From NCBI GenBank assembly GCA_015039315.1, contig WIDE01000008.1, forward strand, positions 193,722-257,721: a stretch of 64,000 nucleotides of DNA, read 5' to 3'. The stretch comes from Clavulina sp. PMI_390. Taxonomy: Eukaryota > Basidiomycota > Agaricomycetes > Cantharellales > Hydnaceae. The notes beneath the pieces are model-generated. The model searched no databases and was not told the origin of the DNA. It worked only from the letters and a program-made list of their open reading frames with translations. Both the position numbers and the translations under genes were made by a program. Shown one piece after another: positions 1-13,200 of the stretch (position 1 is its first letter; every line of letters starts with the position of its first letter).

Positions 1-2121
1 ATCTCGTTTGATGCGATTGTAGGGAGGAATTCGCAATTCTATGACCTGAGAGAAGAAGAACTCGAGGAGCTTGGTGGGGTGGAGTACAGAGCCCTTTCAA
101 TCTTGCTTTGGATCGTCCCTCTGGTATGTTTCACAAACTCTGGATCGTAGTTGGTGCCAACTCTTCGCCCTTAGTACCTTATTGGGATACAACTCATCGC
201 GTTCATTGTCATCGCACCATACATGGCCCTGGGACGCTGGCAGTCCACATTTGCGAATGACAACGTACGCCCGGTGAACTCAACATGGTGTGTCTCAGTG
301 TCCCCGCTCTATCATCCATTTCTATACGCTAATGCTACTTGTCTCGCTAGGTACTCAGCCTTCGTTATCATGTCGGCGTTCACCAATGCAGGGATGTCCC
401 TTGTTGACACCTCCATGACAAATTTCAAGGATTCCTATCCACAGATTGTGTTTTTGGTGTGGATCATTCTAGCTGGAAATACCTGTTATCCTGCATTGTG
501 AGCCATCCTTTCTCTCCATAAACTTTGTCAGACTTACGACCTCTGGGTGGTACAGCTTCCGCTTTCTCATGTGATTATCTGCGATCTCTCTTGTTATTTG
601 TCTCTTGCTCATCACTAGCTTCGCATAGCTGGTGCGGATGGCGCTCTTCGCGGCTTGGCTCTCGTACGCGCGAAACTCTTCAGTTCCTGCTTGATCACCC
701 TCGGCGCTGCTTTGTGTATCTTTTCCCTTCACACCAGACTTGGTTTCTGCTGATTTTCGTTGGACTTTTGACCGTGACTGATTGGGTCTCCTTCCTCCTC
801 TTGGATATTGGGAATGCGGAAATTGATGCGATTCCTGTGGGCGAGAGGATGCTGGATGGACTTTTGCAGAGTGCAGCGGTGCGAGCCGCTGGTTTTGGAG
901 TCGTGAGTTTATCCAACCTGGCGCCCGCCGTCAAGTAAGTGTGCATCAAGATCAACGGAAGCGTGGATATTAACTTTTCGTAATGTCTTGTAGGGTTCTC
1001 TATGTGGTCATGATGTATGTCTCCGTCTATCCCATCGCGCTGAGCGTGCGCTCGTCCAACGTGTACGAGGAGCGTTCGTTGGGGCTTGCGGTGGATCCGG
1101 AGCTGCTCTCTGAGGACCGAGATACCGATGATGACGAGGAGCCGCAAACGAGGGTTTGGGGCTCGTATCTTGCATGGCATGCCCGTAAACAGCTCGCCTT
1201 TGACATGTGGTGGATTGTGCTTGCACTGGTCCTGATATGTATCGTTGAGGTGCGCCTTGGCCCTATGTCAAGTGGAAGTTTCTAATCTCACGCGGCACAT
1301 TTCATTGGAATAGAGGAGTCAGATTGAGAGCGAAAGTGGTATAGACATCTTTTCTTTGCGTAAGTAAACTAAACTTATATTCAAATCAACAAGTGAATTG
1401 ACTATTGCTTTCACAGTTTTTGAAGTCATATCTGCGTATGGGACTGTTGGACTATCGCTTGGTGCCCCGGGTGTAAGTTGAACCTATTCACACCTTACCT
1501 GGACGACAACTCATTACCTCAAACAGCAAAACTATTCTCTTGCCGGCGCCCTCCACCCTCTGTCCAAGCTGATACTATGTGCCGTCATGATTCGTGGTCG
1601 ACACCGAGGTACGGATCATCCCCCACTCCCTCTTCATGATCTCTAATCTTTGTCATTCCTCTCCTTCCATACTAGGTCTGCCTGTCGCCATTGATCGTGC
1701 TGTCATGCTTCCACATGAGTTCCGAGACGTCGCCAACCTCACGCTTGACGCTCACACCCGGACTGATGGCGGAGAAACAACCCTCGCTGATAATGAGAAG
1801 GTTCATATCCGGCGCACTAGCGAAAGGGTAGGCTTGGCTATTGGTCCCGCTCCGCCTCCCTCAAAAGATTCGACAGCTTTCTCCAAGAGCTCTCAGCATA
1901 CAGGATTCGTGGTTTCTGATGGCGAAGGCAAAGATGATGGCACTGAGGAGGAGGTGGGGCAGGAGTTGAATCCAGTGCCACCTCGGGCTTCTACGGATAA
2001 CCCAGCATTCATGCCGTTGCCTGCATCTCCCTCATACACTGGAATTGCTCCAATGGCCGCCGAAGATGCTTACAATGGCGTGGAAGGCGACGTGGAAGAT
2101 GCCCACGAAGGAGGAAACTAG
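1..2121 (+). CDS. trk1: TRK-type potassium transporter, 5' partial
   Basis: C-terminal part of a fungal TRK/TrkH potassium uptake protein of the plasma membrane; the gene begins before the window. Spliced reading gives GGVEYRALSILLWIVPLY, then the pore-loop segment SAFTNAGMSLVD, the third pore region AAGFGVVSLSNLAPAVK followed by MMYVSVYPIALSVRSSNVYEE, and the last pore loop ISAYGTVGLSLG with a conserved end, MIRGRHRGLPVAIDRAVMLP. These are hallmark blocks of Trk1. After the last membrane segment comes an acidic, low-complexity cytoplasmic tail of about 140 residues ending at the stop at 2119-2121. Introns are about 50-60 bp, for example near 484-620 and 938-993. A HAK-family transporter follows on the same strand. 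Family assignment is very secure; exon edges are approximate. Confidence 0.93.
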
Positions 2122-3912
2122 GATCGTCCAGTCGGGGAAGACCTGTCGGGGAGGCGGACTCCGCCTGTTCTGAGTCCTGCCATGGAGAAGATTTGACCCT
2201 AGCCGGAAGAGTCGGCCGAGCATTAGCGAGGACAGGAAGGGGAGACACCATATTGTCGTCCAGCACGCGCAATCAAAACCAATGAACTTAACATTGCTAT
2301 CAAACATCTACAATACACACCGCACACACCTCAACATTCAAGCTCACACAATTCTCGCTCCAATGTGTGCTATTTTCTCTTTCAATTACGCCTTGTAGTA
2401 TCGTCTCCCGAGCTTGCTAAAACTTCATAGATGCGATTTCTTTTTTTGCTGTTGTTTTATTCACGAAATAGCTATTATACCCATATAATTCAATTTTCAG
2501 TGTCAGTTTCGTCTCAGCTGATAGTCCTGAGAAGAGGGAGATGAGCATGAAGTTGGAAATGGATGTGGGCAGGGTCGGTCACCCAGCGCGTCCCTGAAAC
2601 AAAATTCCTTTATCACCTGGACCTACGGTACATTAGAATTCTGGCCCACTGTATATGCACTGATAATCGCTCACGAATCTCAATTTCCCAAGGTTGAATC
2701 TACGAGACTTGGTGAGCTTGACGTCACGGCCGTGCCTCTCAGCTTCCTTCCCATGAGCGTAAAAAGGGGGATATCTCTGCCCTTAACTTCGGAAGGAGGC
2801 TGGAATTTTCGCCGCATGACAACAACTCTCCAGTATTGTCCATGAGTGCCAAACGCCGCCTGCGGCGCTGTGGGGGCTCGCCAGCTACTGCGATGGTGAT
2901 CCAAAAAATAGCCACAGCCTGAACTGCTCGGGCTTTCGAGCTCCTCAATGAAGCTCCAACGTGAACTCTGAACTGATCAATATAGTCCAAAGGCCATATC
3001 ATCGCATGAGGCCCCACGCACGGGTAGGGTTCCAGCTGGAGTTTGGTCAATGAGTGCATCGATAGTTATCGTGGTTGTGGATCTTGCGAAATCAGCCCAA
3101 AAAAACGGTGGGGCCCGGTCCGATGTGAGCAGCCGTTGGTTGAAGGGTTCTATGTGGGTATCTCCGGGAAAAGTCCACTATCAAGTCACCCCTGAAGTTG
3201 CGTGTTCTCTGAGAGAGAGCGGAAGGGATGAGAAGTCTCTTGGACCGCAATATTTTGGTTGTCAGTTGCCAAGCCGCGTCGTTGCCTGATTCAGGTTAGT
3301 TGCCCGAGTCCGCCAGAGATGAGCAGAATGCGTGTCTATTTGCTGTCTGTTCCTGGTTGCGATTTGCATTAGTCAGGGTCCTCCGGGACTTCCAGCGGGC
3401 ATCATTCAAAGGAAGACCCAGTCTTCGTGTTATGAATGTGATCTGCGCTATCAGTCCATACCGCTGGCCATCTGGAAGTGCGTGCCCGAGGTGTGGCATG
3501 ACGCAGACATCGAGAGGTGATGTTCAGCGCAAGATGGCAACCTCGGGGCGGAACATCTCACCGCCGTTGAGACTTGCGAGACTTTTTGGGTGCACAGGCA
3601 ATGGTGAAATTCGCTGCGGATATTCTGTGGCCCTATTCACATGTGAGTTGTTCAGCTCTGACTTGTAAAGTCAACGTGCCCATATTGGAGTAGCACTGGC
3701 AAATCCGAATGATAAATCACTGTACAAGTGTGTGATTGCAAAAATTCTTCAATAAAGTCGCGAAAAAAAAGATGCGCGGAAGCTGAATCGATCGGCTTTG
3801 CCATGTTTGGGTTCATATAAGAGCCTTCTTCCCACCGTGTCCCACCTCCAAAACCCCCCGTCTTGTTTTGCTCGCTGCTTGACACAGATCCCAGAGTACA
3901 TACCCCTAGCTT
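2122..3912. other. Intergenic region between the TRK and HAK genes
   Basis: About 1.8 kb without a supported gene. Open frames here are short, do not splice into anything recognisable and show no family motif. The left part should hold the TRK 3' untranslated region and the right part the HAK promoter. Confidence 0.6.
3814..3820 (+). promoter_or_regulatory. Putative TATA box of the HAK gene
   Basis: CATATAA sits about 95 bp before the HAK start codon and is followed by a pyrimidine-rich stretch, as is common in highly expressed fungal genes. It is an inference from sequence and spacing only. Confidence 0.45.
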
Positions 3913-6900
3913 ATGCCGACGTCCTTGGAGGATGGTCTGACTACGAATCCGAGGCGCCGGCCTCTCACCGTCACTGGTTATGCTCTTTTTCTTATGTCTG
4001 CCGAGGCTTTGGGCGTCGTCTTCAGCGATTTAGGAACCTCTCCAGTGTTCGCATCTAGTTTCTTTTCTCTGCTCTTGACCTCTGAGCTCGGTTCTGCGCG
4101 TGCTATGTCTATGTTCTTGCTCTGACGGCCCTCATCTGGTTCTCCCCGCATTGTTCAGATATACTCTCAATGGCATTTGGCCGTCAAACGGCGGCGTTCC
4201 TCCAGCAGAAGATGTGATCGGTGGTCTCAGCGCTATCTTCTGGGCTCTGACTATCATACCTTTGGTCAAATATGCACGTTCTTGCTCCATCTCGTCCTGC
4301 GTCACCGTCACTGACATGTGCTCGTCCATATCCCTGGTTCCCGTCCTCTTCCAATTTCCAACATTTCAGGTCCTTATTTGCCTAAGGTTCGGAACTCAAG
4401 AAGGTATGTCCTCCTAGTGCACAACACTCCCCATATTTTCGTCATTATTCTTGTCAACATATAAGATGAATAATGCTTTGCCCTATTGATTCCCTTTTCA
4501 GGCGAGGGCGGCACGTTCGCCCTATTCCAAGGATTATATCCCCAGGAAGCAGACGACGAACACGCGGACCAGGCCAGCACCGACGACCGTCAGTCCCGCC
4601 GAAGATCATCCAGCTTCCTGGCCAGAGCGTATTGGCCCCTGCGCATTTGGACCCTGTTTGGGAGCGCGCTCACACTCTCTGATGGAATATTCACGCCTGG
4701 TGAGCAATCATAAATCTTTCTAGCGCCCGCCGTGGCGTTCTTGCCAAGACACGGGACCCTGATGTGAGATGATCCTTCCCCGGAAGCTGTTTCTGTGAGG
4801 AGCGCTGTTGCCGGCATCGCCGTAGTGCGGCAAGAAATTCACAAAGACATCATCCCAATCTCAATCGTAAGTCACGGTTTATACCCTCATTCAAGTTCCC
4901 CCTCAATTCTAACGCTGCTGTCGATATCTAGGTCATCATCGTTCTGCTTTTCTTAGTGCAGCGAGTAGGAACATCGCGCATTGCAGCAGTGTTCGCACCT
5001 ATCACCTTTCTGTGGCTTCTTTTGATTGGGGGGGCTGGTATCTCCAACATCACACAGTATCCCGGGATTTTTCGAGCCATTGATCCCTCTCGAGCAGTCA
5101 TGTGTACGTCTAAAAGTCACATCAGCGGTCTGAAAATAAGTTTCGTAATGACCGTCAAATTCTCTTCCCACACTTCTTTCCTTGGCGCCCTTGTCCTGGC
5201 CCTGCATTTTGCTGATGCTCCATCAGGGTTTGTGCGGACGCAGCAGTTCGATAACTTGGCAGGGGTGCTCCTCGCTCTCACTGGATCGGAAGTCATGTTT
5301 GCAAAGTGCGTTTCTGCATCTATGTGATACACCAAAGCTTCTCACCATCTTCCCTTTCCAAATCATCTTTGGCCACTCAGTCTTGGCCAATTCAACGCCC
5401 TGTCTATCCAATTGTCCTTTTCGTTCTGTGTCTATCCATGCCTGATCCTCGCATACTTTGGACAAGGGGCTCGGCTGATCCACGATAAAGATGCCGTTCT
5501 CCAGAACCTGTTCTTCATGACAATTCCTGGTCCGCAAGGTGGAGCCTTCTACTGGTGAGTATGATTGATTGTGCTTCACTAGTTGGTGGGAGTGAATGCA
5601 TTGTTGAAACTTCAACATCTGTCACAGGATTATGTGGGTCGTGTGTATCACGACGACGGTGAGGCTCTCTGTTTTACCTATCAATTCTGAAGACGCGAAC
5701 TGATGAGACATTACAATAATTGCAGGCCATCGCATCGCAGACCTTAATCACTGCCACATTCAGCCTCACCCAACAGATGGTTGCCTTCAAGAGTCTCCCT
5801 CCGTACGGTCATCTCCCCGATCTGTCTCATAAACCAGTTATCTCACGCTAGGTTGGATTGTATGATTCCAATGGCTCAGATTCTACCTTATCCACACCAG
5901 TGACAAGATGCAAGGCCGTATATACGTTCCAGCGGCAAACTGGCTGCTGGTAAGTGCCTTCCAATGTCTCATAACATTGACCATCATATCGAACACGGTT
6001 ACTCATCTCTTATCTTCGCTTGGTTCATTTCAGGCGGGAGCGACCATCATAGTTGTAGCCGCCTTTGAGGACATTGCCACGCTGAAGAATGCATATGGGT
6101 ATGTTTGTTTTTCATAAAAATGAGCGCTCCACAGAATCACTCACTCATCCGTCCACTTTCTGGTTGACACGCCCGACGTTCTCAGTTTTTCTGTCTCTAC
6201 AGTGTTCATCGTCACCACGTCCCTCATCGCCTTGCACATCTATTACCTCAAAAACCTCTCCGTTTATCTCAGCCTTGCCTTCTTCATATTTTTCTTCTTT
6301 TTTGATGGTCTATTCTGGGGTGCAGCCTTGAAAAAGGTCCCGCATGGTGCGTGGGTGCCATTAACCATTGGCGTCGCTTTGTGAGTGGTCTCGTCTTCTT
6401 GAATAACGCCACCATGCACGTTTGTGATTAACTGCTTTCGGTTGCTTTGGTTGTGGGTTAGAACGATATTTATGGTGTTCTGGACTTGGGCTCGGGTACG
6501 TCCGAGTATATGTCTCAACATTTTTCCCGAGAAATTACTTACCCGATGATTTTCGTCCCTTCTATTCCATACTATCCTAACGTGTGGTTCAGGGTCTGGA
6601 AGAGCGCTTCGACCAAGAAACCCGCCGGAGTCTCCGCCGATTCCTCATCTTCCACCAGGCACGCCAACCTTTCACGCTCCCACCAAAAGAATCGTCTTCC
6701 CCCCCTTCCCCTCACAGCTCCCATCACTCCCTGGCGGTCCCGAAGACCCCTTCTGCCGCCACATTATCACATATTGACGTTGACGTTCCGCCTGAATTGC
6801 ACCTACGGCGGATCTCGAACGCGCGGCCAGGTGCTGCACCCGCAGCAGTTGGAAACTCACTCGCGCGACGTCGAGATGCGATTCTGAATGGGGATGCCAT

Positions 6901-7842
6901 ACACGAGGAAAATGAAGATAATTTACGAGAGGGACTCATGTTCCTGGACGATCACACTCATGCACAGCTTGAGATCGCAAGGGTTCCAACTTGTGCTATC
7001 TTTCACAAGTTCAGCCCGGGTACAAGCGTGCCGCATGCATTTTACGTCTTTGTGAAGCAATTGCCCGCTATCCCGCGCTTGGTGGTGAGTGACATGTGGT
7101 TTCCTAGATTGAAAACCTTATATACCAATCCTGGCTTCTATGTAGATATTTTTGACGGTGCAGCTTGTCAATCTTGCTCACGTCGAGCCAGAGAGAAAGT
7201 ACAAAGTGCAAACGGTCCCAAGCCTTGAAGGTGGGTCTCCTCTGCTCTCATCTATTTATGAATTGCTCAATTCTTTTCGCCGCTCTCTCCTTGATGTTGC
7301 ATATGGCAGGCTTTTATGGCGTGACGTACTCACTTGGTTTCCGCGACACATTTGACCCATCCACCTCTGAGATAATCGATCATATTGCCGCGCTGGAAGC
7401 CCGTGTGCACACAGCCGCGACTGCAAGGGAAGTTGTGGCAGAGATCGAATACTTGGCGGCACGAACTACGCATATGTCAGTTTATTCATTTGCCATCATC
7501 ACTACCATAACTGATGTTGAAAAATGGCGCTTCCTATGCCATAGTATACCCCATTACCACATCCTCAGTGCAGAAGTCGCCCCTGGCCACTGGTGGAGCC
7601 TGAGTTTGAACGTCGTGAGACAGTTCCTGCTCGAAACTGTCTATCGAAGCTTCAGTAAGTAATGGGGGCTGTCGTAGGTTATAGCTGTCTAATGCCCTTT
7701 TTTCTCAAGGTTCTATGTTCCCTGAGACTGATAATTGGAAGCTGGACAACGAGGAGTAAGTGCTGCGGATTTCCTCCCGAAGATTTGAACTCACGTCCAG
7801 ATTTTTAGCGTTCTGCGAGTCGGTGTGAACGCCATCGTTTAG
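3913..7842 (+). CDS. HAK/KUP-type high-affinity potassium transporter
   Basis: Complete, multi-intron gene for a HAK/KUP/KT potassium transporter, a plasma membrane protein of roughly 800 residues expected to work as a K+/H+ symporter. The N-terminus reads ALGVVFSDLGTSPVYTLNGIWP after removal of an intron with a GTTCGC donor, matching the GDIGTSPLY signature. Next come EGGTFALFQG, FGSALTLSDGIFTPAVSVLSA, then LTGSEVMFANLGQF and GGAFYWIMWVVC. The block RFYLIHTSDKMQGRIYVPAA followed by NWLL is also typical. After the last helices the protein has a cytoplasmic domain with a serine-rich insert near 6670-6880, and it ends LRVGVNAIV. The start at 3913 is the first ATG before the conserved region. 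It lies downstream of a TRK gene, so two unrelated K+ uptake systems are adjacent. Confidence 0.93.
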
Positions 7843-8544
7843 TAGCTCTCACAAAACCCGCCCCTTCAACGACCTCGGTTACTTCTCCTGACTCAACTGC
7901 GCCGTACCTCATCCACATCTCCTTACTTTGGCATGTATTGCGCCTCACCACTACGGCTCTTATCCGCGACGCTATCCTGCTTTCCCCTTGCGCTACCCTT
8001 CATGAATTCTCATTCTGTATCATATAATTCAACTGCATCCACCAGTCCCCTCATCTTCAAGATCATTCACCTGTTGTCGTTACCAGTTGTTCTCTCGCTT
8101 TCGCTTTCGCTCCATCTCTTATCCTCAATTTTCGTTCTGGCTTTTCTTTTCAGTTTTGGTCTCCTTGTGGTTTGACTTGGACGTTTGCTCGATTAGCTGC
8201 AGCCATATGCCTCCTTTTCCCTCATCCCATAATCCTGCTCGAATGTTGGCAGTCGCCGATGCTTGCGGCCTCCCGCAGTTATTCTTTATCATATTTCGTT
8301 TCACTGGGAGCCCGGCGTGTAATTTGTAGCGTAGTAGTGGTTGTAGATGAGCGACAGCAGGCATTGATCTGGATACCTACTATAGAATGCTAGCAGCACC
8401 TTTACCACGTCCACCTGACATCACTGGGTCGGCATAATCCTGAAGGATTCGATTCCTGCCATTGTATGCTGTATGCTTTATGCGGCTAAGCCATAATCTG
8501 GAGCCACCATAACATTGGCCTTGTGCCCAACCACGCATTTGCGG
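7843..8544. other. Convergent intergenic region
   Basis: About 700 bp between the ends of the HAK gene (+) and the JMJD4-like gene (-). The stretch at about 7930-8170 is strongly pyrimidine-rich. Short open frames are present but match nothing. A GGATTCGATTCC string near 8443 looks like a tRNA T-arm but has no acceptor or anticodon stem around it. Confidence 0.55.
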
Positions 8545-10136
8545 TCATTCCTGTGCATCAAGGCCTACCATTTTGGATAGGACTTCTTCGACGGCTTCTC
8601 TCACTTCTGGGAGGTGCGTGTACATGGGATTGGCAATGGACCTTGGATCCTTTGGTCGGGGCCCAAAATCATCAATTATGGCGCGTACCCGATCAAGAGT
8701 GAAGGATCTCGTAGGACGAAGTTCCAGCTATATATCCAGCGGAGAGAAAGGTGCTGAGTATTTCTACACTCTGGGAGAACTGCAGGTGTGGAGACCGGGC
8801 TTACTGAAGCAGCCATCGTCTCGTTGTCAATGTTGCGAGAAATCATCCGGAAAAAGTCTTCCCAGCCCCATCCAGCGTCTAGTTTGAGGAGCGTATTTAC
8901 TTGACGATGCCATTCGACACGCCAGTCGTCCTGAGGCGTCGTCTGGTCCGCTGAGTCAAGAGAGGTGGCATGGACTTGGATCAGCATACTCCGGACATCG
9001 GCAATGGCGGCTTCCACATCTTCCGTGGCTTCTTTCATGCTGCTGTAGAGAGATGGAAGGTTTACCGAGTTGCACCAGTTTTGGTTTAGCTAGAAACATT
9101 GGGGATCTTTGACGTTTAGTGCGTGGACCTGCAATGAGGAATGATGGGGGTAATTTTTACCGAGATGCAGTCGGTAAGGTTGATCACTTGGTGATACCAT
9201 CCTGAGGGTACGAATATTGTTTCGCCAGGCTGGAATGATGATTGGGCGTCAGGTCAAAGGCGATTATTACGGAACCCTTGATTCGTACCTCCTGTATGAT
9301 GACGATTTCATGCTTCTTCGCCTCAGGCCAGCTCGGGAACGTTTTTTCGTCCACATCACGAATATCAAAAACGATTTCGGAACGTCGATATGAGGGGTCG
9401 CGCCTCAAATGATGGGCTACTTGAGGTGGAAAAAAATGCCATATTTTCCTCCCGACGACATTAGTAGACCATGAGTATGACGTATCTGGAGAACGGGTTA
9501 TAGGGTCGGGCTGCTCAAATCACAAGTCCAGACTCACAGACGTCACGATGAAGAGGAGTGAAACTACTTTCCACGCCAGCATAGCAGAATCTGAAGTCGT
9601 CACGGTCTGGCGGGACGTTGTTCAGCCCTGATAATCTGTGTGTCACGAGTCTGCTTCGTTAAGGGTTTCCATATTTGCTTATGGGCTCACAGTCATCCTG
9701 GAACAGGTTTGGCACGTCGTACGGCGACCTGTCTTCTGGGTCTGAGAGATCGCTGCTGTGCCGAACGAGATGCCAATCTTTAATATAGGGGATGTCAAGC
9801 CTACCATCCCTAGCTATCTGGAGCCTTTCAATGGCCTGCGAAAGTAGCATCTCTTCACGTTTCTGGTCGCTGAAGTCGCGAGTAGCGCAGTCTGCTACCG
9901 TGACGGTCTGAACACCATAGGTTTGCTGCAAGAATTGCCAGTTAGGGACACCTGGCAACAGTGTCCATTTCCGACGGCAGGGCCAGTTCGCGGTGAAGCT
10001 TGAAGAAAGTATACAGGGCTTGTTGGCTAGCAAATAAGAGTTCTGATCGTAGGAGTCAACAAATAGGTGATAGGGCACTGGACATAGTGATCGCAACTAG
10101 GAATTCATCATAAGAGCAATTCTCCACTCGCTCCAT
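8545..10136 (-). CDS. JMJD4-like JmjC-domain 2-oxoglutarate oxygenase
   Basis: JmjC protein closest to JMJD4, whose human member hydroxylates a lysine of translation release factor eRF1. Translation starts MERVENCSYDEFL; a 55 bp intron with an unusual GTTGCG donor joins this to NSYLLANKPCIL, the JMJD4 N-terminal pattern. Further on the protein reads YIKDWHLVR, then FRFCYAGVESSFTPLHRDVY with the iron-binding HxD, SYSWSTNVVGRKIWHFFPP, and GETIFVPSGWYHQVIN with the distal iron-binding His. The C-terminus after the last intron reads AIIDDFGPRPKDPRSIANP and ends at 8545. All iron ligands are present, so it should be active. The in-frame TTG near 10096 lies inside the first intron and is not the start. 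Substrate is inferred from the family only. Confidence 0.88.
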
Positions 10137-10272
10137 TTAGCAGTGCTCTTGTTCAGGGTATTATTGGAGGTGACAGTCAAAGTAAAGCGGATCGCTGGAA
10201 AAACGACAGTGTTTATGTTTTGATTTACGTATTTACATCTGTTGACTTGCCTTTGACCACAACGTTTGGCGC
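10137..10272. promoter_or_regulatory. Bidirectional promoter of the JMJD4-like and Spc7 genes
   Basis: Only 136 bp separate the two divergent start codons, so both genes must share this promoter region. No clear TATA box is visible in either direction, which fits constitutive or cell-cycle expression. The assignment depends on both start codons, which are supported by family conservation. Confidence 0.7.
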
Positions 10273-13200
10273 ATGGAGCAGCGAGGGCGCATCTCTCTTG
10301 GCGTCCCTATTGCGCGCAACGACCGGAATGGTACTCCATCGAGAATGCGACGGCGCGCTGTGAGCGTGTCGGGACGCGCGGTAAGTGTTGTCTTTGGCGG
10401 TTGTGAGCACCATTGAAGGATGGTGCATGCTGAATACCCTTCGATCCCATCAGGTACCTCGGAAATCCATACTTAAGCACCATCGAACCTCCAACGATGC
10501 CTCAAGTGGTCGACCCTCCTTTGCGGGAGGTAGCGCTACTGGCGACACTGACTACCAGCAGGCTCTTTCTGACGCGCCGAGCGAGCTAAGAAACGCGCGC
10601 CCGAGCCTAGGCCGGCGCGTGAGCTTCAACTCCAACACTACTGTGCGGATATTCCAGCAGGGTAGTCCTAGTCCTGACCCTGATGAAGATGACTCTCCCC
10701 CTCGGGCTTCCTTCCCAAGCGAGGAGGAGCTCTCTCCCCTTCAACGCAAGTTGATTAACAACTCAGTTAAGCACGCGTCTGCCGCACAAACATCCCCTAG
10801 TCGCTCTGAAGCCCGTGTGGCATCGCCTGTCCGTCCCATCCCATCTCGCCTACGATCTCCTGCACCCCAAATCTCCATACCACCTCCCAGGGATGAGGAT
10901 GATGATGACATGGATATCGCGGATGAATCCGAGTATATAAATCCACCTGCGCAAGAAGTTATTACTACTGCAGCCCCCCCACCTTCTCAACCTCTTCCTA
11001 GCCAAGCTCCATTTACCCTCCCATCTGCAAATCTCCCAGGGGATGACGAGGTCGATATGTCCATTGACGATTCCATGGAGATGGCTGCTCGTCGTGACTT
11101 GGGCTCTAGAGTGTCTGTAGCACCACTCACCTCTCGTCTATCAGTTCGTCCAAGGGACTCCGACATGTCCCTCGCTGAGGATTTTGCACCAAGTAGGAGG
11201 CCTTCTGTCTTCGTGGCAGATACGTCCGCAATGAGTTTACAAGAGGATGATTCTGAGCCTCCGGACGAACCTGCGAGCCAAGATTTCATGGTCCCTCTGG
11301 GCACACGGGTGCCACGAACGGATATCAATGGCCAATTCCTCTCCCCATCCCAGAAGGAGAAGGACAAAGCGGCTGCCATCGCCGAGTTCGCTGCCGTTGC
11401 TGGATTGGATCATGTCAACCAGGACGATTCTGATGATGATGATGACGTCCCTGTGGTCCCGATTCGCTCTGGTAGCGCGTTTTCAGTAGAGGATGCGGAG
11501 CGCCGCAATCGAGCTGCGTCTGAAGATGTCCCACTCGATCATGACGATGAATTTACATCATCTACTATGTCCATAGACACCACCAGGGCGTTCAATCCAG
11601 ACGCGACCGTGAACATCACACAGTTACGAAAGTCTATGGGTAAATTGTCCTCTCCCTCCGCCTCTCCGCCTCCGCCTCCTGCCCCCGCGCTTCCTCCCGC
11701 TCCGCCGTCACCTTCAGCCACTCCACTGGCTCGAGTGCCGTCGAGCCCTGTGCGCCCTTCTGCCATCCCGATTCCAAAATCCCCCGCTCGAGCTTTGGCA
11801 GGAGCCGCCAAGCTCAACATCTTCACCACTTCCCCACCTCAATCGACCCAACCACTCCCTGCTGTAGAGCCCTCAGACTCTCATCCTCCCAAATCGCAAC
11901 CTCAACCTTCTACGTCAATTTCCCGCCCAAGATCGCCAGCAAAACCTCCTTCCAAATCACCCGCACCCCCAAAGTCCCCTGCACCACAAGCCAAGCCAAA
12001 ACCTACCTTCACAGCAGCCTTTGCTCCTCCATCAGTCTCGCCGAGGAAGCGGTCCCTCAGTACTACATCTCCCGCGCCATCCCCTGCAAAGCGACGAGCC
12101 TTGAGTGTTGAGCCACCTCGCTCCCCTGAAAAAACACGGGCGGCGCTCACCCTTGGGAAGGGCTCATTCCGCCCTACTCCATCGGGTAGAAAACCGAATG
12201 TCAAACCTACTTCAACGGGCTCTGCAAGCACTGCCACTTCTCGGGGTCCGTTCCTCACGGATTCACAACCTACCCTATCACAACCTGCCGCTCCCTCCAA
12301 CTCAGTTACCATATCAGTATCTCAGACGGACAAGGAAAACATCGCGCAATCATCATCATCATCGTCAACGTCAACGAAGCCTTCACCTCGACAGCAAGAT
12401 GTGCCGGTGGTAGACGGGGCGAGAAGTACTCCGCCTAGTGTAGCTCCCAATCAAGCTCAAACCGTCGACGGCGAGGTCATTGTCCAGCCCAAGAGGCCTG
12501 AGCAAGTACCACCCCAACCGCTCGCTTCAGCTTCTGGAGCTGAGAGCGTGAGGAAGCACAGAAATCCCTTCACTTCCTCACCAGCGAAAGCGTTGCCATC
12601 GAGATCGTCTTCGGATCCTTCAGCGCCCAAAACGGCGGCTTCCGATTTGCCACCTTCCAGGCTATCCGCTTCAACGTCTGCTCGGTCTAACCGGAACCCT
12701 TTCGCTGAATCATCTCAATCAACTACAACAGCTGCATTGGCCTCCTCAACTGCCTCCATCCCCACTTCAGTAGTTCCCCCAGCGTCCGCTGCACCAGCTA
12801 CGTCACGACCCTCCATCACACCATTTTCGGCGGCCCCGGAGCCCACCAATGCAGTTCGGAATCGAATGTCAGCTGCATATCGACGCAGGAGTAGCGTGTT
12901 GCCCAACCGCAGGAGAGAGTCTATTGCTCCAGCATCCGGGTCCGCACCTACCTCGGTCCCAGCCATCATAGAGGAGGAGGTTGAGGAAGGAGCTCCTGTT
13001 TCGTCAGCACCAAACCCGTCCAACGATGTAGACGATGATACAGACATGGACATCGATGAAGAGGTCCCACTCCCTTCACCTAATTCTACGCAAGCATCGG
13101 CGCCCGCTCGCATTGAGTCCCCAAAGACTTCTAGTAAACCAGCGGCACCTCGTGCGGCGCTTGTGGTTGAGCCTAAAGATATCATACGGACGGATGGAGA

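Noticed and set aside
2739..3668. Possible small gene between TRK and HAK
   Set aside because: Several overlapping short frames on both strands, none with recognisable similarity or splice consistency.
8430..8470. tRNA-like T-arm GGATTCGATTCC
   Set aside because: No acceptor stem, D-arm or anticodon arm can be formed with the surrounding bases.
10082..10136. Start of the JMJD4-like protein at the TTG near 10096
   Set aside because: The ATG at 10136 plus a 55 bp intron gives the conserved N-terminal pattern of the family.
10385..10453. Upstream extension of the large Spc7 frame from a GTG
   Set aside because: This is the first intron (GTAAGT to CAG); a preceding exon with an ATG at 10273 joins in frame to the conserved VPRKSILK.
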